NCBI RefSeq assembly: GCF_000024005.1
Contig: NC_013132.1
Location: 5,636,001 to 5,700,000, forward strand
DNA length: 64,000 bases
Direction: 5' to 3'
Source: Chitinophaga pinensis DSM 2588
GTDB lineage: Bacteria; Bacteroidota; Bacteroidia; Chitinophagales; Chitinophagaceae
Part shown: piece by piece, positions 8,335-18,347 of the stretch
How the letters are laid out: each line of letters starts with the position of its first letter
Numbering within the stretch: position 1 is the first letter of the stretch
Translations under genes and position numbers: made by a program
Notes under the pieces: model-generated
The model's database searches: none
Told to the model about the DNA's origin: nothing
The model's input: only the letters and a program-made list of their open reading frames with translations

Positions 8335-10275
8335 TTATTGTAACCCTATCGTAAAACCCAGCTTCGTCTTTGCCTTAATACTGGCGCCATTCAGATTGAT
8401 CCGGTAAATATTCTCTCCCCACTTCTGTTTTACACCGCCATCTTCCTCTGTCAGCAAGGGCACCTTTTCTATACTGGCCTCCAGCTCATCCGCCGGATAA
8501 CGCAGATAGAAATCCTTCTGTACATTCCCTTCTTTTCTATGAATAACCAGTACGCCGGGTTTCAATACCTCCACCGGATAACAGGTCATCAGGTGTTCCG
8601 TAACAATACCGTTTTTCTTCAGCTGTAAAACATCATCTATATACACCTGCTTCCCCCTGGCCAGCCGGATATTACGCTGCCATCTCTCGATACCTGCCGC
8701 CTCCGGATAGGAAGCGCTGATATTCATCATCATACTCGCCGAAGTCAGACTCCGCTTATACATGACTTCCGTGGCTTTGAACTGTGGTCCGGCCGACTGC
8801 TGATACCCGTTTACGCTGGGCACATTGTGATAGTCAGAACGATTATACCAGATGTCATAGCGTTTACTGCTGAACGTCTTGGCCGTATAGGTCCCCCGCC
8901 CGATATCAATCAATACCGGTAACCCATCATAATACACCACATAGTTGCCTATATCATTATGGTTATGGCTTTCGTCATTGTTACCACCTTTTGCCGCCAC
9001 AAAGAAGCCATTTGTACTTCCTTCCTTATCTCTTGCTACCATTACTTGCAGATCCGGCCACCATACATCTGCTGGTAAAGCCAGTCCCTTTTCCGCCTGT
9101 CTGAATTCATCCTGCATAAAGATGGCAAACAGGTGCCGGAAGAAATGATAACCACCTACAGCGGCCTGGTTCTCATCTTTCAGGTACCATGCGCCAAAAC
9201 GCATCATCGCAGGATCCTTAATATCCTTTCCGAAACGATAGATCATACCTGCCGCCATCCTGGGTTGCGGATCAGCGTCTGCAAAGTCCAGGAAGTAACG
9301 TTCACTGATCTGGGCACGGTAAATAAACTTACCCATTTCCCCTACTTTCTTATCATTATATACATAGTCAAAAGCATTGTTGGTCGCCAGGTTCAGCATC
9401 GCCACATTATCATATAAAGAGGCCGCTGCTGCGCCCCAGTAGCCCGGTCCTTCATCGCAACCACCATCCGCAGGATAAGGGTCCAGGAATTCATCCAGTA
9501 CACCCAGTATCTTGTCAACGGCGGTGATTCTTTTACTATCATCCTTCTCCAGCAACAACACGGCATTCAGCCAGTTGGAACAGATCCAGGGATTCCAGTT
9601 ATTAGGTCTCCTGCCATTTGCGGTAGCGTGCATCCAGCCATGGGGTTTATTCATCAGCGGTTCAAAGATGCGTTTGTTCGTCTCATAGTAGATCCGTTTT
9701 CTGATTTGTGGAGAGGCCGCATCCAGCTGTGGCCCAAGGAAATAATCCACCCAGGCCAGCAATGTGGCTGTTTCTGCGGAGAATAGCTCTACGAATGGCT
9801 GCGACACATCCATCAGTCCTTTAAAAGAACCCGGTAAATGTGCAGGTACGCCCCAAAAGGACTCTTCACAAACAGACCAGACGCCATTGATAATAGGGTC
9901 GATAAAACGTCCTTCATTCTCATAGAGTTCTGCCATCAGCAAAGTACCCAGCACTTCCCTTCTTTTATTGGCAATATCCTGGTATTCACTACGGTTGCCC
10001 GTACGGATGATCAGCAGGGATTTGGTAGCGGGGATAGAAGGCCAGTCATAGTCCATATAGCTCTCCGCCTTTTTAATGACCGCCTCTCCGATAGCAGTAT
10101 CTGCCTTTTCCCAGCCCTCCCTGTCTGTTGTGCGCGGAAACGGCATCCATTGTGCCTGCGGGATCAGCTTAGCTGCCAGTTCAGCCTGCGTATAGTGACC
10201 ACTTAAGAGATGCTGGGCCGACAGTCTGCAATAACAGACTGCCAGCATACAGGTTAAAACAATCCATCTTTTCAT
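8335..10275 (-). CDS. Heparinase II/III-family polysaccharide lyase
   Basis: 646 residues with a signal peptide (1-20, ends CRLSAQ). The N-terminal half is an alpha-toroid-like region ('WNPWICSNWLNAVLLLE', 'PYPADGGCDEGPGYWG'). The C-terminal half is the beta-sandwich heparinase II/III domain with the hallmark 'DESHNHNDIGNYVVYYDGLP' around residue 435 and 'DIGRGTYT....SSKRYDIWYNRSDYHN'. Such enzymes (PL12, PL15, PL17 and PL21 share this fold) cleave uronic-acid-containing glycans by beta-elimination. It is the last gene of a PUL and stands 12 bp after an alginate-lyase-family gene. No sulfatase is nearby, which favours an unsulfated substrate. The exact PL family and substrate are not decidable from motifs alone. 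Confidence 0.88.
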   Translation of the reverse strand: MKRWIVLTCMLAVCYCRLSAQHLLSGHYTQAELAAKLIPQAQWMPFPRTTDREGWEKADTAIGEAVIKKAESYMDYDWPSIPATKSLLIIRTGNRSEYQDIANKRREVLGTLLMAELYENEGRFIDPIINGVWSVCEESFWGVPAHLPGSFKGLMDVSQPFVELFSAETATLLAWVDYFLGPQLDAASPQIRKRIYYETNKRIFEPLMNKPHGWMHATANGRRPNNWNPWICSNWLNAVLLLEKDDSKRITAVDKILGVLDEFLDPYPADGGCDEGPGYWGAAAASLYDNVAMLNLATNNAFDYVYNDKKVGEMGKFIYRAQISERYFLDFADADPQPRMAAGMIYRFGKDIKDPAMMRFGAWYLKDENQAAVGGYHFFRHLFAIFMQDEFRQAEKGLALPADVWWPDLQVMVARDKEGSTNGFFVAAKGGNNDESHNHNDIGNYVVYYDGLPVLIDIGRGTYTAKTFSSKRYDIWYNRSDYHNVPSVNGYQQSAGPQFKATEVMYKRSLTSASMMMNISASYPEAAGIERWQRNIRLARGKQVYIDDVLQLKKNGIVTEHLMTCYPVEVLKPGVLVIHRKEGNVQKDFYLRYPADELEASIEKVPLLTEEDGGVKQKWGENIYRINLNGASIKAKTKLGFTIGLQ

Positions 10276-10287
10276 AACGCTGTTTTT

Positions 10288-11502
10288 TTAGTACGCCCAG
10301 TGCGTCAGCAATAATAAGTCATTTTGGTAGTCTTTGTGCTGCACTTTCAGGGCGCTGAGGTCCAGATCCGGGTACTTTCGGGCAGCCACCTCCGATAGTT
10401 CCAGGAATTCCTCGTCATGTTTGGGCTTGATCTGCTGATAAGCCCACTGGCTGGCCCCGGTAGCAAACGGCAGTAGCCAGCGGTAGGCGCTCTGCAGACT
10501 TTTACCCGCCGGCGTCTCATAATGCCAGAGGTCCACCTGTACATTTTCTGCCAGCAGGGCCAGTTCAAAGAAGGCCCGCAGGTTAAAAAGGGAATAGTTC
10601 CAGGATAAGGTCCGGGCCAGCTCTTTCGGCTGACGGCCATCTGTTTCCAGCTGTACCTCTATCCGCTTTTTCGTCTGCTGTTCCAGTATCTGTCTGGCCA
10701 GCGCCGGCTGTTCGGTAAATAAAGCGATCGCTACCTGCTGTACATCATACCAGGTACCGTGGTTATTCCCTTCATCTGCTTCATCCTGTCCGATCGGACT
10801 CGTACGCATCCATTGCAGGAATGCCCGGTACCAGTCTTGTATTCTTTTGTATTCTGCTGCCAAAAGGGCCTTTGACGCTTTCAGCAACTGAATACCATCC
10901 AGCAGCATGGTCACATTATGGGTATCGATCAGTCCTATGCCCCTGCCATCCGTAATGCCCGGTATCGCCTGACTATAATTCAGGTGCGGATGCATACTCG
11001 TGGCCGTGTCAAGGAACCAGGTCCGGAGCAGACCAGCCGCATGTTTCGCATATTGCTCCTTCCCGGTATAAAACCAGGCGAGTCCGAGGTAATATACGTC
11101 GCGTGAAATGGCATTCTGGTACTCGTCATCTTTAATGGCATACCGTTCCGGATTGACCTGCCCATCCTTACGGATATAGGGCAATCCGTTGGCCTTGGTA
11201 GAATCAGGCCACCAGTAAGGCCCTACGCTCATATAGTCGTGTTTGTTACCACTGGGCGGCACTTTGGTTTTGTAGACAACCGAGTAAGGGCCATTCTCCA
11301 GCGACTGGTCTGCTATTTTCAGCAAGGCAGCCAAAGCCTGCTGCATGGCGGGGTCTTTCTTTGCAATCTTCTCTTTCGCATCCAGCAACTGCTGCCCTTT
11401 GAGCAGATAGGTTTGTGGGGGCAACTGTGCCGCTGCTGTATACAGGCAGATGATCATCCCCAGCAGCAACAAGGTCCCGGCATAAAAAACAGGCATTTTC
11501 AT
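10288..11502 (-). CDS. Alginate-lyase-family protein (PF05426/PL38-like)
   Basis: 404 residues with an N-terminal signal peptide (1-25, ends YTAAAQ). The body carries the family pattern 'KHDYMSVGPYWWPDS....GLPYIRKDGQVNPE', 'LGLAWFYTGKEQYAKHAAGLLRTWF', 'GIGLIDTHNVTMLLDGI' and 'EGNNHGTWYDVQQVAIALF', which gives an all-helical (alpha/alpha-toroid) lyase fold. Known relatives act on alginate or glucuronan. In this operon it would cut a uronate backbone in the periplasm or at the surface, with the heparinase-like lyase downstream finishing oligomers. The specific substrate is inferred from context. Confidence 0.85.
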   Translation of the reverse strand: MKMPVFYAGTLLLLGMIICLYTAAAQLPPQTYLLKGQQLLDAKEKIAKKDPAMQQALAALLKIADQSLENGPYSVVYKTKVPPSGNKHDYMSVGPYWWPDSTKANGLPYIRKDGQVNPERYAIKDDEYQNAISRDVYYLGLAWFYTGKEQYAKHAAGLLRTWFLDTATSMHPHLNYSQAIPGITDGRGIGLIDTHNVTMLLDGIQLLKASKALLAAEYKRIQDWYRAFLQWMRTSPIGQDEADEGNNHGTWYDVQQVAIALFTEQPALARQILEQQTKKRIEVQLETDGRQPKELARTLSWNYSLFNLRAFFELALLAENVQVDLWHYETPAGKSLQSAYRWLLPFATGASQWAYQQIKPKHDEEFLELSEVAARKYPDLDLSALKVQHKDYQNDLLLLTHWAY

Positions 11503-11512
11503 AACGACTTTA

Positions 11513-12490
11513 TTATTTAAGGGTATAACGTTTCATACTGATAGTCGCGCTCTTCTTACTATCCTCCACTTTATTCATGTAAATATAAGCACGATACTTC
11601 CTGTCTGCCGTCTCCACCCAGGCGCCTGCCTCCGATTTCAGATTGATAACATAATCAGGAGATCCTGTCATATCCAGCTGCTCGAAATCCAGGTCATCGA
11701 TATACACCCCATATTGCAGCCGCGCCAGGTGAAAATCCCGCAAATTCCAGGTCTTCCGGATCTTTGTCACCCTGTTCAATCCTGGTGGCATCGTTACATC
11801 CGGGAGATATTCCGCATTCGCTCCTGGTGATACCAGGGCATGATTAAAAGAAATCCCAGTAATGGAACGATAAAGATATACCAGGTCGATCTTGTCTGCA
11901 TTCGCAGGAACATCCTTTTCGGTATACACGGCCATATCTGCCACAGAAATAAAACATGCTTCCGCATTCTTCACCGGCAGGTCCAGCACCATATCCATTT
12001 TAGAGATTTTGTAAGGTCCCATGGCATAGGAGATGGTTTCTCCGTTACTGCTTTTTGCAGAGAAGGTAAAGCGGACTTCCTTGCCCTGTGCCGACTTCGG
12101 AATCACATAGAAATAACGGAGTGTCACCGCATTAGTGTCTTTGGTAAAAGTCACTTTTGTGGCGTTGCCTTCATTAACAGCAGGATCGCCTATCTGTACA
12201 CCGACATCTTCCCCGCTGCCATTGGTATAATAAGACCGGTGTTCCAGGTAGGTAGCTGCTTCCCCCGCAATAGAGGCTTCCACCTGTGCGGACACAATCT
12301 TTCCTCTTGCCGCCGGCAACGCGATCGCGTATGCAAATTCAATATTCAGTCCCGCCACATTCGGTCCCAGCGTACGCTTGATACAATCGTTCTGCAGCTC
12401 ATTCTTTGCTTCCGGGATGGCATATTGCTTGTCCTTACAGGCGGTCATCAGCAGACACAGCCCCAGTAATGACATGATATAACTTTTCAT
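11513..12490 (-). CDS. PUL-associated surface lipoprotein, DUF4466-like
   Basis: 325 residues. The lipoprotein signal has LLMTAC (Cys about 18) followed by KDKQ. The sequence begins the mature part with 'NELQNDCIKRTLGPNVAGLNIEFAYAIALP' and is beta-rich throughout, in line with two beta-sandwich domains. I recall this as a Bacteroidota PUL lipoprotein of the DUF4466 type, but cannot confirm the family. It sits between a small lipoprotein and the lyases. A role as surface glycan-binding protein is likely from position and lipidation, not from a recognised binding site. Confidence 0.65.
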   Translation of the reverse strand: MKSYIMSLLGLCLLMTACKDKQYAIPEAKNELQNDCIKRTLGPNVAGLNIEFAYAIALPAARGKIVSAQVEASIAGEAATYLEHRSYYTNGSGEDVGVQIGDPAVNEGNATKVTFTKDTNAVTLRYFYVIPKSAQGKEVRFTFSAKSSNGETISYAMGPYKISKMDMVLDLPVKNAEACFISVADMAVYTEKDVPANADKIDLVYLYRSITGISFNHALVSPGANAEYLPDVTMPPGLNRVTKIRKTWNLRDFHLARLQYGVYIDDLDFEQLDMTGSPDYVINLKSEAGAWVETADRKYRAYIYMNKVEDSKKSATISMKRYTLK

Positions 12491-12514
12491 TTGTGTAGTG
12501 TTTAAGTGTAAATA

Positions 12515-12916
12515 CTATCTGGGCTGTACGGTAACATTTACCTTATAAGTCTTTCTTACCTGTCTGTTACCCGATATCACGCTGTAAGTCTTCGGATTCC
12601 CCAGGTCTGAAAAATCAGTAAACCCGGTGATCTTTGGATCCAGCTTCGCATCCGTCACTAGCGTAAACTGCGGATACAAATGTTTCAGGTCTGTGCCATA
12701 AAAGACTGTCACATCCACTGTACAGGCTATCGTATCTATCACCGCATTTTTGGTACGCACCGTCTGAAAATCGGCGCCCAGTAATTCAAAATTGCTGACA
12801 TAACACTCCGCACGGCTAGTGATCAGCAGCCCATCTTCATCAACAGGCGCTTCTTTGCGGCAGCCCATCCAGCTGCCTATAGTCAGGAGTAATAGGATTG
12901 TTAAACAGTATTTCAT
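12515..12916 (-). CDS. Small lipoprotein, DUF5018-like
   Basis: 133 residues from the ATG at 12916, which lies just past the SusD stop (12934); an upstream start at 12943 would overlap SusD and put residues before the signal peptide. Lipobox LLTIGSWMGC, lipid Cys about 19. The mature part contains 'ITSRAECYVSNFELLGADFQTV' and ends in 'SVISGNRQVRKTYKVNVTV', the type of Ig-like strand pattern seen in DUF5018/PUL accessory domains. It lies directly downstream of SusD, the usual place for a SusE/SGBP-type surface glycan-binding protein, though it is much smaller than those. Confidence 0.65.
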   Translation of the reverse strand: MKYCLTILLLLTIGSWMGCRKEAPVDEDGLLITSRAECYVSNFELLGADFQTVRTKNAVIDTIACTVDVTVFYGTDLKHLYPQFTLVTDAKLDPKITGFTDFSDLGNPKTYSVISGNRQVRKTYKVNVTVQPR

Positions 12917-12933
12917 TGTTGTGGATTGAAAAG

Positions 12934-14778
12934 TTAGAGCCATGGTGTGTTTTGTGTAAGATTAGGATTTCTGTTACGCTCTCCCGGCGGAATGCGGAAG
13001 ATGTAACATTGCTGGTATTCCCTTTCCGATACATTCTGGAAGTAACGCGTCATCTGTGCGCCATAAGTATCGATACGCCATACGCCGTTACCATAAGGCG
13101 GGTTCCATACCCGTTCGATCGCTCTCCATCGGCGCAGGTCAAAAGCACGGTGGCCTTCGCCAAACAGTTCTACGATACGCTCCTGCTCGATCGCATTAAA
13201 GAATGCTTCTTTACTGGCCGTTTTGTCCGCAGCCAATGGCGGCAGATTACCTCTATGCCGTATCCTGTTCAGCAGTGCGATGGCATCTCCCTGCGGACCA
13301 TCCACTGCATTCGTCGCCTCTGCATACATCAGGAATACATCGGCCAACCGCATTACCGGGTAATTATAGGTACCGTCGCTACGTCCCAGTCCGGCAGTAT
13401 TTCGCAGGAACTTGCGCAATACATAACCGGAATTACAACCATCCGTATTATAGGTGATATAACTCGCCCCATCGATCGTTACCGGCTGATTCCAGGTACG
13501 GTAGATAAAAGGTACCCACCCGGTTGATTTCAATGAGATCATGCCCACACTGATCTCATAGTCCCACATGATAGAAGACTTCATACGATAATCGCGGTTG
13601 GTATAAGTCTGTGGATTGACAGCTGAATTCAAGGTAGTCCTGGCAGCAGCATTATTCGCTGGATTCATAGGGATCATCTTATCTGCGAAATCACCTGTGA
13701 TCGTCGACTGATAACGATCTGCGATCTCATAACGGGGGGATACCCAGCATTGTGAACCTTCATGAGAACGACCAGCGATATCGCGCATCAGTTCTTCTCC
13801 CTGGTTCGTACCGGTGCCTCCATGACTGAAAGCCATGATCATTTCAGGATCTCCATTCGCCACCGGCGTAAACAGGTAATAGTAGTTCGGCAGTTTATCT
13901 GCTTTCCCCAATACGTCACACTCACCCGGTTCACCGCCTCTGAAGAGGTTCAGGCCATAATCATTGATGACCTTCTTTAAGTCAGCCGCCGCTGCTCTGT
14001 ATGCATCTGTACCCTGGGCCGCATCCGGCTGGAAAGTATCCAGTTCAGGCCATCCGTAGGTATTCCAGCAGGCCCAGTACAATTGTACTTTGCCCCGGAA
14101 GGCCAGTGCCGCCGGTTTGGAGGCACGGCCAATCTCGGGGGCCTTCACCGGGAGTTTTTCAAAGGCATAGGTCAGGTCAGCTATAATGGAATCTTTTACC
14201 TCGCTAATAGGCGTACGCGTAAGGTTGGCTACCTCCGCATTGTCAAAAATGACATGATCAATATAGGGCACATCTCCCCACATCGAGATCAGCCGGAAAT
14301 ACACCATGGCCCTCAACAGACTCGCTTCGCCAACAATGCGTTCCAGTTGTATCAGCGCGGTACCACTGGCAGCAGGCAACATCTTACGGACGTTTTCGAT
14401 AACATAATTAGCACGGTGTACACCGCCATACAGGCGTTCATACATTTTGTCGAAGTTGTCGCCATATCCCGACGGACTATAATCACCACCGTTATACGCA
14501 TCTCCTTTCTGCAGGTTACCACTGGCGGTACTGGTACCTCTAACGCGCAGGTATTCTGCTTGTCCGTCGAAGTAATAGTCACGGTCAAACAGCGGGCGGA
14601 TATCTGCGTAAGCGCCCATCAGGGCATACGTCGCATCTGCCTCTGATTTCCAGAAAGCGCCGGTACCCAGTTCTGTAGCCGGCTCCCTGTCCAGCAGGTC
14701 TTTTACACAACCCGTCTGCAAGGCAGCACCCAGTAACAGTGCGCCCGCGATATATATTTTTGCAATAGTCTGCTTCAT
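12934..14778 (-). CDS. SusD/RagB-family outer-membrane lipoprotein
   Basis: 614 residues, full length for the family. The lipobox is LGAALQTGC (Cys about 24). The N-terminal helix-turn region 'LLDREPATELGTGAFWKSEADATYALMGAYADIR' and the C-terminal signature 'LADVFLMYAEATNAVDGPQGDAIALLNRIRHRG' and 'IEQERIVELFGEGHRAFDLRRW' are clear. It ends near 'IFRIPPGERNRNPNLTQN'. It should cap the SusC encoded 11 bp upstream and deliver lyase-derived oligosaccharides of a uronic-acid glycan to the channel. Confidence 0.95.
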   Translation of the reverse strand: MKQTIAKIYIAGALLLGAALQTGCVKDLLDREPATELGTGAFWKSEADATYALMGAYADIRPLFDRDYYFDGQAEYLRVRGTSTASGNLQKGDAYNGGDYSPSGYGDNFDKMYERLYGGVHRANYVIENVRKMLPAASGTALIQLERIVGEASLLRAMVYFRLISMWGDVPYIDHVIFDNAEVANLTRTPISEVKDSIIADLTYAFEKLPVKAPEIGRASKPAALAFRGKVQLYWACWNTYGWPELDTFQPDAAQGTDAYRAAAADLKKVINDYGLNLFRGGEPGECDVLGKADKLPNYYYLFTPVANGDPEMIMAFSHGGTGTNQGEELMRDIAGRSHEGSQCWVSPRYEIADRYQSTITGDFADKMIPMNPANNAAARTTLNSAVNPQTYTNRDYRMKSSIMWDYEISVGMISLKSTGWVPFIYRTWNQPVTIDGASYITYNTDGCNSGYVLRKFLRNTAGLGRSDGTYNYPVMRLADVFLMYAEATNAVDGPQGDAIALLNRIRHRGNLPPLAADKTASKEAFFNAIEQERIVELFGEGHRAFDLRRWRAIERVWNPPYGNGVWRIDTYGAQMTRYFQNVSEREYQQCYIFRIPPGERNRNPNLTQNTPWL

Positions 14779-14789
14779 AATAAGATCTT

Positions 14790-17700
14790 TTATAAACCGA
14801 TGTTCAATCCTGCGCCATAAGTCCTGTTCAGCGGATAAGCATTGCTCCTGTTGCCATTCAGCTCGGGATCAAGACCACGGAAAGAGGTAATGGTGAAGAG
14901 GTTTTCGGAAGAGCAATAGATACGACAGTTATTCAAACCGATCCTGCTCAGCAGTTCTTTAGGAAGATTGTATCCCAGCTGAATGTTTTTGAAACGGATA
15001 TAACTCAGGTCATCCAGCCAGAAGGTCGTCTCCACACGGTTGTTGCTGCCGCTAAGTCTGGGCCATTCACCGTTGCGGTTTTCCACTGACCATGGATTAT
15101 TCCAGTGATCCCAGGTAGACGCATAACGTTGTGCCCCAAAGTTGATGTTATTGTAGTTGTTGATCCAGTAGTCCTTACGACCGGTCGCACCGGTTATGAG
15201 GAAACCCAGGTCAATACCTTTCCAGGAGAAAGTCGTATTCAGGGCAAGAATAGTGGTAGGTCTGTCTCTTTGTACATTGGGATACGCCTTCATGTCGTTG
15301 CCGTCAATACGGCCGTCGCCATTCAGGTCTTTACGGATCAGATCACCTGGGGAAGCACCCTGCGGCGTGTTGTTATATACATCCTGCCAGGTCTGTGCGA
15401 TCCCTTTATCTTCATAAGTATACAGGAAGTGGTAAGGCATATTCAGGAAGGTCCATCCCCTGTTCAGGAATTCATTCCATTTTTCAAGTGTCGTGATGTT
15501 ATAGGAACCATTCAGGTTGATGCCATAACTGAGTTGTCCTACCCTGTCAGACCAGGTCAGGTTTAATTCAATACCCTGGTTACGCAGATCGCCGATATTC
15601 TTACGCGGTGCATTGTAAGCGCCGGTCAGCAGTACAGACATTTCTGAGGGGCGGTTCATACCTGTGGTAAGACGGTTGTAATAGTCGATTTCAGCATTCA
15701 GGTGATTGTCTGCAAAGCCCAGATCCAGACCGAGGTTCAGTACGCGGGTAGACTCCCAGGACAAGTCTTTGTTTACCATTTTCTGATTTACAAAACCTTT
15801 GGCAATAGTCCCGTCGATCATATAGTGACTGGCAGCCAGTGTTGCCTGTTGCTCTGTACGACCTACACCGGAGTTGTTACCCAGTCCGCCGTAAGAAGCG
15901 CGGAACTTACCATTACTCAGGAAGCGACGGGTAAGCCGATTGACGAATTTCTCTTCTGTAAAGCGCCATCCCACCGCTACAGAAGGAAAGAACCCATACT
16001 GCTGACCGGGCAGGAAGCGGGAGGAACCGTCATAACGGAAATTGGCTTCGAAGAGATATTTATTGAAAGCGGTATAATTGATACGACCGATATAGGAACG
16101 TAAGCCTTCCGTGCTGGAATTACCACCTGTGGATTGTATATCCGTGAGAGCAGCATCTACTTCATGCAGTGTAGGATACAGTCTGTCATTCCTGGAAGTA
16201 CCCTGGTAACGGTCATACCAGAATTCTTCACTGTATACGCCTAAAGCGGTGAAATCATGGTTGACGCCAAATGTCTTGTGGTAGGTGATACGCCCATTCA
16301 GCATGGTCTTGTATCCTGTATTGGTAAAGTTGCCGATACCGGCATTGTCACCTACATATACACGGCTGCCATAGCTGACAGTCTGGAAGTTATAGGCACG
16401 GTTAGGATTATTGGCATTCCAGCGGAACTGGTTGTAATAATTCAGGGTATAATCCACACGACCCGTCAGTCCTTTAATCGGTTCCCAATCCAGGTATGCC
16501 GTAGCGTTGGCTTCCTGTCTGTTCTGGCGGTTCAGCATGTTCTGGTAAACGGTGTAGGGATTATATGCCTGCGGATCTTCATTATAAGCCATTACACCAC
16601 CATAATAACCACTTACAGGATCATAAGGCGTAATACCGGCAATAGCGTATTGCAGGTCAAATCCGGCGGTATTAGAAGCATCGTCATCGGTATAACCATC
16701 CGCGAGTGCATACTGGTATTTAGACCAGTTACCATTGAAACGCAGCCCTGCATTCATGTTCTTCCGGAGTTTATTATCGTAGTTGAAGCGGGCATTGTAA
16801 CGTTTATAGTCGTTATTGATCTGGAGCCCCCTTTCATCCATTACGCCGAGAGACATGAAGAAATTGGAATTCTCTGTTCCTCCGGAGGCGGACAGATTAT
16901 AGTTCTGTATCACACCTTCGCGGAGTATCACATCCCACCAGTCCGTATTAGGATAACGTAAAGGATCGATCATACCCATCGCCATCCACTGATCGATCGT
17001 ACCATCTTTAAAGTTGTAATTGGAGCGGAGTGTATTGACAGCTGCGGCACGCTGGTGCAGGGTCAATGCCCTGGCATAATCAGCCATAAATTCATAGGAA
17101 CGCGTCGGTACTTCTACCCCATAACCACCCGAAAAATTAATCGTCGTCTTTTTTTGTCCTTTCCCCGATTTGGTGGTGATGAGAATAACGCCGTTGGCAG
17201 CCCTCGAACCATATACAGAAGCCGAGGTGGCATCTTTGAGTACGGAGATGCTCTCGATATCGTTCATGTTGATACGGTTAATGTCTACATCGGGCATACC
17301 GTCTACTACTACCAGCGGACTACTATTATTAACCGTACCAAGCCCACGGATAATGAGGCTGGAGGAATTGTTACCCGCCATACCGGAATTCTGGGTAACA
17401 GAGAGTCCGGGCACCAGACCCGATAATGCAGAAGAGGTATTCGGCAGGGAACGGCTGGTGATCTTTTCATCTACTTTTACAGCAGATACGGCGCCTACCA
17501 TGTTTACTTTCTTTTGTGTACCGTAGCCTACTACCACGACTTCACCCAACGCTTTCTGATCTGATTCCAGGATGATATTTAAGCTGGATGCGCCGGAGAA
17601 GGGGACTTCCTTTTTAGCATAACCCATAGAGGAAAATACGAGTATCCCTTTTGTCGTATTCACTTTCAGGGTATAGTGCCCGCTGGCGTTGGTGACAGTA

Positions 17701-17954
17701 CCTGTGGAGGCGCCTTTGAGTGATACGCTGACACCTGGCAAAGGTTGATTGGTGGCGTCAGTAACCTGTCCGGTAATGGTTTGTTGCTGTTGTGTACCAT
17801 TGTCCTGGAAATACACGAGGACAGTTTCCGGAGCATTGTTCGCTGTGGCGCTTGTAATGGATCCTGCAGTGAGGATAAGGGCATGCAGGATACTTCTGGC
17901 ATGGAGCCATCGTACCCCCGTTCCCTTTGGAGGAGGTAAATGATTAATCATCAC
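14790..17954 (-). CDS. SusC/RagA-family TonB-dependent transporter of the lyase PUL
   Basis: 1054 residues. An extended N-terminus precedes the signal sequence (hydrophobic 'ILHALILTAGSITSATA', about 22-39). The carboxypeptidase-regulatory-like domain is at about 58-140 ('ITGQVTDATNQPLPGVSVSLKGASTGTV'). The plug has 'LGEVVVVGYGTQKKVNMVGAVS' and 'DIESISVLKDATSASVYGSRAANGVILITTKSG'. The barrel ends in 'NRTYGAGLNIGL'. It is the first gene of the PUL. A near-consensus promoter lies at 18477-18506, so the message would carry a leader of about 515 nt made of three tandem repeats, an unusual arrangement for a susC gene. No adjacent regulator gene is visible; LacI-like palindromes suggest control by a LacI-family protein. 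Confidence 0.95.
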   Translation of the reverse strand: MMINHLPPPKGTGVRWLHARSILHALILTAGSITSATANNAPETVLVYFQDNGTQQQQTITGQVTDATNQPLPGVSVSLKGASTGTVTNASGHYTLKVNTTKGILVFSSMGYAKKEVPFSGASSLNIILESDQKALGEVVVVGYGTQKKVNMVGAVSAVKVDEKITSRSLPNTSSALSGLVPGLSVTQNSGMAGNNSSSLIIRGLGTVNNSSPLVVVDGMPDVDINRINMNDIESISVLKDATSASVYGSRAANGVILITTKSGKGQKKTTINFSGGYGVEVPTRSYEFMADYARALTLHQRAAAVNTLRSNYNFKDGTIDQWMAMGMIDPLRYPNTDWWDVILREGVIQNYNLSASGGTENSNFFMSLGVMDERGLQINNDYKRYNARFNYDNKLRKNMNAGLRFNGNWSKYQYALADGYTDDDASNTAGFDLQYAIAGITPYDPVSGYYGGVMAYNEDPQAYNPYTVYQNMLNRQNRQEANATAYLDWEPIKGLTGRVDYTLNYYNQFRWNANNPNRAYNFQTVSYGSRVYVGDNAGIGNFTNTGYKTMLNGRITYHKTFGVNHDFTALGVYSEEFWYDRYQGTSRNDRLYPTLHEVDAALTDIQSTGGNSSTEGLRSYIGRINYTAFNKYLFEANFRYDGSSRFLPGQQYGFFPSVAVGWRFTEEKFVNRLTRRFLSNGKFRASYGGLGNNSGVGRTEQQATLAASHYMIDGTIAKGFVNQKMVNKDLSWESTRVLNLGLDLGFADNHLNAEIDYYNRLTTGMNRPSEMSVLLTGAYNAPRKNIGDLRNQGIELNLTWSDRVGQLSYGINLNGSYNITTLEKWNEFLNRGWTFLNMPYHFLYTYEDKGIAQTWQDVYNNTPQGASPGDLIRKDLNGDGRIDGNDMKAYPNVQRDRPTTILALNTTFSWKGIDLGFLITGATGRKDYWINNYNNINFGAQRYASTWDHWNNPWSVENRNGEWPRLSGSNNRVETTFWLDDLSYIRFKNIQLGYNLPKELLSRIGLNNCRIYCSSENLFTITSFRGLDPELNGNRSNAYPLNRTYGAGLNIGL

Positions 17955-18182
17955 ATTGTGTGTTTAGGTGAAGGCAATAGAAGGCCTGTGCCGGCGGTAG
18001 ACCGGCATCATGCAAAGGCATTCCGTCCCGGGAATGCAGGTGTTTGCCTATTAAGGGCTGCTATTGATGCCTGTTGTGTTTGTTGAATTAGTCATGATGC
18101 GTGGAATAAATTAACTGGTGAAGGCAATAAAAGGTCTGTGCCGATCGTGGACCGGCATAGCGCAAGGCATTCCACTCCCGGA

Positions 18183-18198
18183 ATGCAAACGTTTGCAT
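18183..18198. promoter_or_regulatory. LacI-type palindrome, repeat copy 2
   Basis: ATGCAAACGTTTGCAT, a perfect 16-bp palindrome with a central CG. It fits the LacI/CcpA-family operator pattern TGnAAnCGnTTnCA. Its right half is also shared with the neighbouring GCATTCC/GGAATGC stem. Confidence 0.55.
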
Positions 18199-18331
18199 AT
18201 CAGGAGCTGCTATTTATGCTTATTATGTTTGTCGGATCAGTCATAATGCGCGGAATAATTTAACGGTGAAGACAATAAAAAGCCTGTGTCGGTAGTTGAC
18301 CCGGCATCCTGCAAAGCACTCCATCCCGGGA

Positions 18332-18347
18332 ATGCAAACGTTTGCAT
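18332..18347. promoter_or_regulatory. LacI-type palindrome, repeat copy 3
   Basis: The same perfect 16-bp palindrome ATGCAAACGTTTGCAT as in copy 2. The matching site in copy 1 (18034-18049) has decayed to ATGCAGGTGTTTGCCT. Confidence 0.55.

Noticed and set aside
16257..16961. 234-residue plus-strand frame opposite the PUL SusC gene
   Set aside because: Antisense shadow; Ile/Val-rich composition without motifs or start context.
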